The position numbers and the translations under genes are program-made. The notes beneath the pieces were generated by a model. It saw nothing but the letters and a program-made list of their open reading frames with translations. It was not told the origin of the DNA and did not search any database. From UBA168 sp011055275 (GTDB lineage Archaea > Thermoproteota > Thermoprotei_A > Marsarchaeales > UBA168), in NCBI GenBank assembly GCA_046635845.1, contig JAQQXN010000010.1: a stretch of DNA of 11,968 bases; one strand, 5' to 3'. Below, piece after piece: positions 6,813 to 11,968 of the stretch (the first letter of the stretch is position 1; each line of letters opens with the position of its first letter).

Positions 6813-7109
6813 TTAAGGCTCGAAAGCCAGCTCCACCTGAATCTTTTTGCCAGGGGTTAAGGGAAATGCCATCATATCGAAGTAGCTTCCAACGTCAGCC
6901 TTGTTCTAGCTCATGCTGAGTGGAGTTACGTCGTCGGCTCGCGACCCTGGCAAGAAAGCGTACTCCCTGAACATTAAGCAGGTAAATCCACCTTCAGACT
7001 GGGCAGCTTTTCGCGGAATCCGTTCAGGGGCGTCTCTCCAAACGATCGCTTTGCGCCGTTCGAATCCCCGAGCATGGCGTCTCCAAGTTCCTAGAGGACT
7101 ACGCGCCAT
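6813..7109 (-). pseudogene. Broken gene relic with an in-frame TAG, product not recognised
   Basis: On the minus strand one frame ends SYFDMMAFPLTPGKKIQVEL-AFEP and stops at TAA (6813-6815); this stretch looks genuinely coding. Upstream in the same frame comes a TAG (6906-6908), preceded by MFREYAFLPGSRADDVTPLS. Further up, the most protein-like peptide shifts to another frame (ETPLNGFREKLPSLKVDLPA, about 6979-7038). A minus-strand TATA-like box at 7181-7188 lies 24 nt before an ATG at 7161, which could be the old start. I read this as the end of a decayed gene of about 100 codons between the UbiD gene and the MFS gene. The pattern of its end vaguely resembles beta-sandwich tails of glycosidases, but I cannot assign a family. 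An opposite-strand open frame at 6913-7143 is taken as a shadow. Confidence 0.4.
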
Positions 7110-7180
7110 GCCCCAGAGAGGCGAGGTCTTCTTCTCGGTTTAGCGCTTGTGGGCGGCGCATCGAACTGGGCCGCTTGCTT

Positions 7181-7188
7181 TTTTTAAG
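7181..7188 (-). promoter_or_regulatory. TATA-like box or T-run, possibly the promoter of the relic
   Basis: The plus strand has seven T in a row (7179-7185) followed by AAG. Read on the minus strand this gives CTTAAAAAAAG, a TATA-like element centred about 24 nt before an ATG at 7161. It may be the old promoter of the broken gene, or a T-rich terminator on the plus strand, although no plus-strand gene ends just before it. The remaining stretch to 7285 shows nothing I can name. Confidence 0.25.
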
Positions 7189-7285
7189 CTCGGTACAAAG
7201 CGCTGCCTTTTGGCCGAGGTCCTGTCCCGCTACCGTCGCACATTGGCTGCGCGCGTTTCTTCATGGTTTATCTGACACAAAGGCA

Positions 7286-7292
7286 TTTATAT
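7286..7292 (+). promoter_or_regulatory. TATA box of the MFS transporter gene
   Basis: TTTATAT, centred 27 nt before ATG 7316 but only 18 nt before ATG 7307. The expected transcript start therefore falls after 7307, so the usable start is probably 7316. Confidence 0.6.
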
Positions 7293-7315
7293 GAGATCCG
7301 ATTGATATGTGGAAA

Positions 7316-8653
7316 ATGGGCAAAAACTGGTATTCGCAACTTCCAAAAGGAGCGAAGCCGGCCCTTTGGTCTTTGTTCTTGGGTTGGATGATGGACGTTT
7401 ATGACGTTTACCTGGTCGCGTTCTTGGGTCTGATTATAGCTCGCGTTTACCTTGCACCTTACCTTGGCGCGGGGGCGTACGTTCAGGCCGTTTACGCCGC
7501 TGGTGCTTTAACTGCAACGCTCGTGGCCAGGGCCGTAGGCGCCATGATATTCGGGCCGGTAGCCGACAGGAGGGGAAGGAAGGGTCCCCTAATGGCATCC
7601 CTTCTGGGCTACTCCCTTTTCACCGTTCTCACGGCCTTCACCGTTGAGCTCGTCAAGCCCTTCCTCTACGGCGCATCGCTTGCCCTTGGGGTCATAACCC
7701 TATTCGTGGCCTTCAGGATAGCGGCGGGCATATTCCTAGGAGGAGAGTGGACCGTTGGAGCGCCTTACGCATCGGAGCTGTTGCCCCCTGAGGTAAGAGC
7801 AAGGGCGACGGCGTTCATGCAGGCAGGAGCTCCCCTGGGCCAGCTCCTCGCCGCCCTCGTCCCCTTCATACTTGCTGGCTTAATGGGGAACACCGCGTTC
7901 TCGGCCTTTGGCTGGAGGGTCACCTTCGTCCTGGGTGCCCTTCCCGCCCTTCTGGCCATCTACATCCGTAGGTCGCTCCCAGAGTCAAAGGTTTGGGCCG
8001 AAGCCCACGACCGCAGCAACAAGCTGAGGGTCCAGTGGAAACGTACGCTCCACGCTCTCATGATAAATGTGGGCATGTTCACGTGCGTGTACGCTGTGGT
8101 GGCATCTTACGGAAACTACATAGAAGAGCTCTACGGTAGCTCCACGTACGACGTGCTCAGCTTCAGGGCAAGCGCCTCGTTCATGTTACTTATAGTGATA
8201 AGCCTCGTTGGCGTGGTGTCGACCTTGCTTTTTGGCCAGCTTGGGGATAGATGGGGAAGGAAGAGGGGCCTGCTTTTGGCGGCGATAGGATTCATAGCGC
8301 TTTCGCCCTTTGTTGCCCCGTTCTGGATAGAAAAGCCTGGCCTAGGCTACCTCATGCTTATCTCTTCCATCTATTCCTTCTTCGTTGGATCTACGGGTAT
8401 ACTGCCCTCTTATGTCAGCGAGCTCATATCAGACGCCACGGGAAGGGCAACGGGCGCAACGGCCTACAACGGCAACCTCTTGCTGACGGGATGGGTGCCG
8501 TCCTTAATACCGATCCTGGGAAGGGTACTGATAAGAGCGCCCATCTCTTCGCAGTTCGCGATCGGCATGACGATATTCTCGTTTATAGGTGGAGCCGTGC
8601 TTTTGACGTTTACCGCTTTTGGCCCTGAGACCAGGGGACTGCAGCTAAGATAA
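7316..8653 (+). CDS. MFS transporter, metabolite/aromatic acid:H+ symporter type
   Basis: A major facilitator superfamily protein of 445 residues from ATG 7316 (448 from ATG 7307), with about 12 hydrophobic segments. Helix 1 carries GWMMDVYDVYLVAF (23-36), the acidic pattern of the AAHS and MHS acid symporters. Loop 2-3 has motif A as GPVADRRGRKGPL (80-92), repeated in the second half as GQLGDRWGRKRG (307-318). FLGGEWTVG (140-148) in helix 5 and RRSLPESKVW (218-227) after helix 6 also fit MHS/sialate-type members. It probably imports an organic acid with protons. It is divergent from the UbiD decarboxylase, with a gene relic between, and followed after 89 nt by a regulator gene on the same strand. 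Superfamily certain; substrate inferred only from neighbours. Confidence 0.9.
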   Translation: MGKNWYSQLPKGAKPALWSLFLGWMMDVYDVYLVAFLGLIIARVYLAPYLGAGAYVQAVYAAGALTATLVARAVGAMIFGPVADRRGRKGPLMASLLGYSLFTVLTAFTVELVKPFLYGASLALGVITLFVAFRIAAGIFLGGEWTVGAPYASELLPPEVRARATAFMQAGAPLGQLLAALVPFILAGLMGNTAFSAFGWRVTFVLGALPALLAIYIRRSLPESKVWAEAHDRSNKLRVQWKRTLHALMINVGMFTCVYAVVASYGNYIEELYGSSTYDVLSFRASASFMLLIVISLVGVVSTLLFGQLGDRWGRKRGLLLAAIGFIALSPFVAPFWIEKPGLGYLMLISSIYSFFVGSTGILPSYVSELISDATGRATGATAYNGNLLLTGWVPSLIPILGRVLIRAPISSQFAIGMTIFSFIGGAVLLTFTAFGPETRGLQLR

Positions 8654-8665
8654 CTTAACTTTAAA

Positions 8666-8679
8666 AGAAGCCAGCTTCT
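8666..8679. repeat. Short inverted repeat upstream of the regulator gene
   Basis: AGAAGC and GCTTCT form perfect 6-bp arms around a CA centre, 13 nt after the MFS stop and about 33 nt before the TATA box of the regulator gene. Such a site could be an operator, for example for autoregulation by the Lrp-like protein, or a weak stem ending the MFS transcript. One short palindrome may also be chance. Confidence 0.3.
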
Positions 8680-8711
8680 AGAAAAAGGAGTCCATTACGC
8701 ACGGAGGAAGT

Positions 8712-8719
8712 CTTTTATT
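8712..8719 (+). promoter_or_regulatory. TATA box of the tandem Lrp-like regulator gene
   Basis: CTTTTATT, centred about 27 nt before the ATG at 8743, again a leaderless arrangement. It shows that the regulator can be transcribed on its own rather than only by read-through from the MFS gene. Confidence 0.5.
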
Positions 8720-8742
8720 CATCGAGAGCACTTTGTACCGCT

Positions 8743-9876
8743 ATGAGTGGTTTCGTAGCGGGATCTGAACTCGAGTTGCGCATGAGGCGGCTGATATCAA
8801 CGATCGAAAACATGCCGTTTTTCGATGAGAATAAGCTTGAAGATGAGTCGGGCCTGGGGCCTGAAGCTCTCATGATTTTCAGAAGTTACGTAACCGGGAA
8901 GGGGCTGATTCCCCGCGCATCAATAAGTTATCAAAAGCTGGGGCTCAAGTCCGTCATAGTGACCGCTAACTTAAGGGCAAATGACGCAGAGACCGCGAAG
9001 ACCATTGCAGGCATCTATCAAAGGAATGGCTTCCTGCTATCATGGTCAAAACCCTTTGGATCAAAGACGATATTTTCGAGGCACTCGGTCCCTCAGGAAT
9101 TCCTTGAAAGGTATAAGGAAAGCTTTCAGAACATGGTGGAGCTTGGACTCATTACAGATTTCAACTGGATAGAGTTCAGCAAAACGCATACGAGGTTTAG
9201 CTTTGAGCCTTGCGTATTTGATTACTCGCAGGGAGGCTGGAGGGCAGCCCCTGGCGACTGCAAGCCAAGGACCCTCAAAGACGGTAGCACCGAGATTGTA
9301 CCCCACATAGATGAATATGACCTCAAGATACTGGTGCAGTTGAAGCGTACCGCCATCCAGTCTTGCCAGTCTCTCGCGAACGCAATAGGCCTTTCGGTTG
9401 ACGAGACCATGCAACACCTAAAGGGCCACGTGCTGGGAGGGGGTGATAAGAGTAAGTCCATGATCAACTCCTACTACATAGACTTTCTTGAGCCAGGCCT
9501 GTTCGCCTCCGACACGGTTTTCGCCGATTGCATCTTTACGCCGACCGATACAAGCTGGCATGACGAGCTGGTCAGCGATCTCCTGAGCATCCCTTACCTC
9601 ATATTCATAAGGGCTGATGAGAGGGTTCACGCCACTTTTGCGTTTCCAACGGTGAGGCTTTACCAGCTTGCGTCTTTGATAGAAAAAGCTGCGAAGGAAT
9701 CGAATGTCAGGAACTACGAGTACTTCCTCATGCCTTGGTATAACCTGAACGTCTTTACCATGTCGGACGATCTCGGACTTTTTGCCAATTTCGAGGGAGG
9801 GAAGTGGCATTACGAGGAGGATCTGGTAATGCAAGAGCTAACGCACTTGGCGAAGTACCTTGGGGTCACGGCTTAA
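8743..9876 (+). CDS. Tandem Lrp/AsnC-like transcriptional regulator
   Basis: A 377-residue protein that appears built from two Lrp/AsnC-like halves. The first has a winged helix-turn-helix at about 10-62 (RMRRLISTIENMPFFDENKL, then PRASISYQKLGLKSVIVTA), followed by a RAM-like alpha/beta domain to about 150. The second begins at 190 with DEYDLKILVQLKRTAIQSCQ and LANAIGLSVDETMQHLKGHV, the usual start of an Lrp helix-turn-helix, then a RAM-like part at about 257-335 (VFADCIFTPTDTSWHDELVS, IPYLIFIRADERVHATFAF). Such double-length Lrp relatives occur in archaea and probably bind DNA and sense a small molecule. It follows the MFS gene by 89 nt with its own TATA box, so it may control the transporter or the UbiD gene. 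The DNA-binding role is inferred; siroheme decarboxylases share the fold, but I do not see their features. Confidence 0.7.
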   Translation: MSGFVAGSELELRMRRLISTIENMPFFDENKLEDESGLGPEALMIFRSYVTGKGLIPRASISYQKLGLKSVIVTANLRANDAETAKTIAGIYQRNGFLLSWSKPFGSKTIFSRHSVPQEFLERYKESFQNMVELGLITDFNWIEFSKTHTRFSFEPCVFDYSQGGWRAAPGDCKPRTLKDGSTEIVPHIDEYDLKILVQLKRTAIQSCQSLANAIGLSVDETMQHLKGHVLGGGDKSKSMINSYYIDFLEPGLFASDTVFADCIFTPTDTSWHDELVSDLLSIPYLIFIRADERVHATFAFPTVRLYQLASLIEKAAKESNVRNYEYFLMPWYNLNVFTMSDDLGLFANFEGGKWHYEEDLVMQELTHLAKYLGVTA

Positions 9877-9889
9877 TTGAGCCGTCGCA

Positions 9890-9897
9890 CTTAAATG
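9890..9897 (+). promoter_or_regulatory. TATA box of the DHH phosphoesterase gene
   Basis: CTTAAATG, centred about 23 nt before the GTG at 9917. It supports the GTG as the start, since the overlapping ATG at 9915 reads straight into TGA. Confidence 0.55.
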
Positions 9898-9916
9898 AGC
9901 CCGTCTGTAATACGAT

Positions 9917-10840
9917 GTGAGCGACCTAATCATAACGCATGTTGACCTAGACGGCGTTTGCTCTGCGGCCATGGCAAAGAGGTACCTCAAATCCGACCCG
10001 TTTGTGGTCTTCGCTAGTCCGCGGAGGTTGGACGCCGTACTTCGCAGAACAAGAGAAGGACACGAAAGGATAGTGATAACAGACCTATCGCTCAACCACG
10101 ATATATCGGAAGCGGTCGCAGCTGAAGTGCAGAGGCTTGCCTCTTCGGGCAGTAAGATTACTTGGGTAGACCATCACTCTTGGAATCCCAATGACGTGGA
10201 GAAGCTCTCAAAGCTTTGTGAACTAACAGTAGAGAACTCGCCAAGCGCCGCTTCGCTGTTCTTTAGGAAGTACATGAACGATGATGAGGTATCAAAAAAG
10301 ATCGCCGAAATAGGCGATGACGCCGATACTAATACGAACGCCTTACCAAACACCCTCGCGTACAAGTATGGCACATGGGAACTGGAAAACAGGTTGCTCT
10401 TGCTGGATAGCTTCACGCGCGGTGAGTTCGAAGGTGACTTCATCAAGAAGTGGCAAGAAGAGGTGAAGCTTCAGGAGGAAGACTCTGAGAGACTCGTTTC
10501 TCAGTTATCTCCTCTCACAAGCAACACGGGAAAAAAGTACGCTGTGATCGACGTCAGGGGCAGAAAAGCGCAAGGCACTTATGCCGCTAAGCTTGCTGCT
10601 CAGAAGCTGGACTTGGACTTCGCGGCCGTCATATACTCTTGCAGGTCCATCTCGTTTTACAGGGGAGTTAGGGACGTAAACCTGCTGCCATTGGCCGAAA
10701 GACACGGCGGTGGTGGTCACGCTTACGCTTGCGGAGCTAGCCTCAGGCCCTCGCTTTACGAGCGCATACTGTGCTTTTTATCAAGACGCTACAAGACAAA
10801 AGAAATGAAGCGCATAATCCAAGAGCTCAATTCAATATGA
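9917..10840 (+). CDS. DHH/DHHA1-family phosphoesterase
   Basis: A 307-residue cytoplasmic phosphoesterase of the DHH superfamily (RecJ, NrnA and pAp-phosphatase relatives), which cleaves phosphodiester bonds in nucleotides or short nucleic acids with two metal ions, usually Mn2+. Metal-binding motifs are THVDLDGVCSA (H8, D10, D12), VITDLS (D56), the DHH motif VDHHSW (D85, H86, H87) and EIGDDAD near 131-137. The C-terminal DHHA1 domain ends with the substrate-binding glycine motif ERHGGGGHAYACGA (261-274). The start is GTG 9917, about 23 nt after a TATA box. The single-copy, compact form without CBS or OB-fold additions fits the archaeal NrnA-like group. Family certain; the substrate (nanoRNA, pAp, cyclic dinucleotide product, or single-stranded DNA) is open. 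Neighbours give no clue. Confidence 0.9.
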   Translation: MSDLIITHVDLDGVCSAAMAKRYLKSDPFVVFASPRRLDAVLRRTREGHERIVITDLSLNHDISEAVAAEVQRLASSGSKITWVDHHSWNPNDVEKLSKLCELTVENSPSAASLFFRKYMNDDEVSKKIAEIGDDADTNTNALPNTLAYKYGTWELENRLLLLDSFTRGEFEGDFIKKWQEEVKLQEEDSERLVSQLSPLTSNTGKKYAVIDVRGRKAQGTYAAKLAAQKLDLDFAAVIYSCRSISFYRGVRDVNLLPLAERHGGGGHAYACGASLRPSLYERILCFLSRRYKTKEMKRIIQELNSI

Positions 10841-10965
10841 ACGCTTTCGGCTTGGAGCGGGGCTTCAGGAGGCCATGGCACGGCTTGTCTTTCTGTCCTT
10901 TGGTCGCAAGACGAAGGAAACCTTCAGTTACCTAGTTTATGTTTTTAAAATCTCGAATATAAAGA

Positions 10966-11409
10966 TCAAGGGCTTGGCTGAGGCGCAGGGCTAGGAGCCG
11001 AAGGCGGCGGTTGGGGTTGCTGGGGTCTGAACGTAAGTGCTAGTATGGCGCCGATGAGCATCAGAAGAGAACCTATCAGAAATCCCCACAGGGTCACAAA
11101 TGATATTATGGCCATGATGAGCGAAAGTATGCCCCCCGCCTCTGGGTTGTCCCGAATTAGAAAAGCCGAGAAGAGCGAGATGAGCGCGAAGACCCAAACT
11201 ATTATAATGAACATGACGAAGGGAATTGCTAATGTAGGGAAAGCGTGCATCATGTATATGGGATGAGCCGGATACGTCCTCGAAGGAGCTGGGCTAACGT
11301 AAAAGAACGCTGTGATTCCAATGGTTTCAAACAGCGCTGCAAGCAGCTGGAACACGGAGCCTACGAGCACTAATATGTAAGCCGTCCTGGGATACTCCAT
11401 TTTTTCCAA
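10966..11409 (-). CDS. DUF4064-like membrane protein with proline-rich tail
   Basis: A 147-residue protein with about four transmembrane segments: near 11-37, 59-85, and a pair within 91-126 (ILSLIMAIISFVTLWGFLIG, then SLLMLIGAILALTF). The GGILSLI...FLIGSLLMLIGAILAL pattern resembles the DUF4064 group of small archaeal and Gram-positive membrane proteins. It ends with a 20-residue Pro/Gln/Ser/Ala tail (128-147), probably a flexible cytoplasmic or external segment. TTG 11409 lies about 23 nt after a TATA box, as at the other leaderless genes; the ATG at 11400, three codons on, is the alternative and would lie about 32 nt from it. It is divergent from an ABC substrate-binding protein gene. Function unknown; the family match is tentative. 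Confidence 0.7.
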   Translation of the reverse strand: MEKMEYPRTAYILVLVGSVFQLLAALFETIGITAFFYVSPAPSRTYPAHPIYMMHAFPTLAIPFVMFIIIVWVFALISLFSAFLIRDNPEAGGILSLIMAIISFVTLWGFLIGSLLMLIGAILALTFRPQQPQPPPSAPSPAPQPSP

Positions 11410-11428
11410 TTGTGTACAAGCTGGCGCA

Positions 11429-11436
11429 ATTAAAGG
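11429..11436 (-). promoter_or_regulatory. TATA box of the DUF4064-like gene
   Basis: CTTTAATT on the minus strand, centred about 23 nt before TTG 11409 and 32 nt before ATG 11400. The spacing favours the TTG as the start. Confidence 0.45.
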
Positions 11437-11571
11437 TGTCGGGCGCCATGATTCATACAGCCTTCTTAACAGTAAGCTTACGCAGATTGCATTAACTGCG
11501 TGTTTAGCGACAATATAATTTCATCTACGGAATTTAATAACGGCGTATTGCTGAGAAAAATTCTAAAAATA

Positions 11572-11579
11572 CTTATATA
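11572..11579 (+). promoter_or_regulatory. TATA box of the ABC substrate-binding protein gene
   Basis: CTTATATA in an AT-rich stretch (from about 11556), centred about 23 nt before ATG 11599. One of the clearest promoters in the window. Confidence 0.65.
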
Positions 11580-11598
11580 GTGGCACCAACTCACTAGC

Positions 11599-11968
11599 AT
11601 GTCATCAAAAAAGCATTTGTCTAAAACGCTAGCGGCGGCTATTATAATAGTGGCTATCGTGGCGGCGGCCGGAGCGGCCTACCACTTCTATAAAAAGGGT
11701 AATAATGCGCAAGAAAGAGAAGTGGTAATCTCGCCGCCGGATCCAACCACTCTTGTCGATATGGGAAACATGGGCTACATCTCCACGCCGGACGCCCTCG
11801 ATCCCTCTACTGGTTTCAGCATACTTGACGCCCCTATTTACACCGCGGTTTACCAACCACTCGTAATTTACAACGGCTCGTCTTTAACGCACCTAGTTCC
11901 CGTTTTGGCCCAATCGTGGACCATGGAGCCCAACGGCACCACCTACGTCTTCATAATGAGGAACGACG
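11599..11968 (+). CDS. ABC transporter substrate-binding protein, family 5 (peptide/oligosaccharide), 5' part
   Basis: The first 123 codons of a family 5 extracytoplasmic binding protein (DppA/OppA type), cut by the window end. The protein starts MSSKKHLSK, followed by one hydrophobic helix at about 11-28 (LAAAIIIVAIVAAAGAAY), then a Lys-containing stretch and an acidic, exported domain. There is no lipobox cysteine in this N-terminus, so it is either anchored by this helix or cleaved as in class III-like archaeal signal peptides. ALDPSTGFSILDAPIYTAVY, QPLVIYNG and LVPVLAQSWTMEPNGTTYVF (about 66-119) match the SBP_bac_5 start, where the substrate is described as VYxPL. In Sulfolobales-type archaea such proteins bind peptides or sugars. 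Permease and ATPase genes would be expected downstream. ATG chosen for its TATA spacing. Confidence 0.88.
   Translation, partial: MSSKKHLSKTLAAAIIIVAIVAAAGAAYHFYKKGNNAQEREVVISPPDPTTLVDMGNMGYISTPDALDPSTGFSILDAPIYTAVYQPLVIYNGSSLTHLVPVLAQSWTMEPNGTTYVFIMRND

Noticed and set aside
7020..7085. GTTCGAATCCC near 7058-7068, which looks like a tRNA T-loop.
   Set aside because: The flanking bases do not form a 5-bp T stem, and no acceptor, D or anticodon arm can be folded around it on either strand.
6913..7143. A 76-codon plus-strand open frame between the UbiD and MFS genes.
   Set aside because: It runs opposite to the coding-like relic on the minus strand, has no recognisable motif and no start signal; best seen as a shadow.
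7189..7218. CTCGG and CCGAG as a possible hairpin upstream of the MFS gene.
   Set aside because: A 5-bp stem with a 20-nt loop is expected by chance and lies well upstream of the inferred transcript start.
9418..9834. A 138-codon minus-strand open frame inside the regulator gene.
   Set aside because: It is antisense to a well-supported coding region with Lrp-like features and has no domain of its own.
10875..10994. A 39-codon plus-strand frame starting ATG 10875 (MARLVFLSFGRKTKE...) with AGGAGG just upstream.
   Set aside because: The AGGAGG is only about 2 nt from the ATG, the frame overlaps the 3' end of the DUF4064-like gene on the other strand, and no family or promoter supports it.
1..11968. 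CRISPR arrays, toxin-antitoxin pairs, defence islands or an intact insertion sequence.
   Set aside because: No repeated spacer-like units, no transposase or cas motifs and no paired small genes of that type were found on reading both strands; only one weak TnpB-like tail and one gene relic were seen.

Overview
The window looks archaeal, most likely from a heterotrophic, possibly thermoacidophilic member of the Thermoproteota or a neighbouring lineage; the exact taxon cannot be fixed from this sequence. The evidence is a set of archaeal TATA-like boxes centred about 21 to 28 nt before start codons (leaderless transcription), few Shine-Dalgarno sites, GTG and TTG starts, a tandem Lrp-type regulator, a DHH phosphoesterase, and a QueC plus 7-deazaguanine transporter pair of the kind used for tRNA archaeosine.

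Left part (1-2443): the last 68 codons of a GH3 glycosidase (plus strand) converge on a complete GH31 enzyme of the XylS alpha-xylosidase type (minus strand). Together they suggest intracellular breakdown of xylose-bearing oligosaccharides. Positions 2444-2893 hold no confident gene; there is a weak hint of a decayed reading frame, and an open in-frame extension of the next gene.

Centre-left (2894-5265): a HAD phosphatase, QueC and a VUT/YhhQ-type queuosine-precursor transporter run head to tail on the plus strand (22 nt gap, then overlapping stop and start codons), a likely operon for making and salvaging preQ0. A small two-helix membrane protein converges on it, the two stop codons overlapping.

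Centre-right (5340-9876): a UbiD-family prFMN-dependent decarboxylase with its catalytic and metal-binding residues (minus strand) is divergent from an MFS symporter of the metabolite or aromatic-acid type. A broken coding relic lies between them. Downstream of the transporter is a regulator with two Lrp/AsnC-like halves. This can be read as uptake, decarboxylation and control for an aromatic or unsaturated acid, but the substrate is unknown.

Right part (9917-11968): a DHH/DHHA1 phosphoesterase, a small DUF4064-like membrane protein with a proline-rich tail (minus strand), and, divergent from it, the start of a family 5 peptide or sugar ABC substrate-binding protein that runs off the window. 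I see no tRNA, rRNA, CRISPR array or intact insertion sequence, and no clearly new multi-gene system. The points most worth following are the QueC signature change, the UbiD/transporter/regulator locus with its relic, and start sites that the TATA spacing rule corrects.
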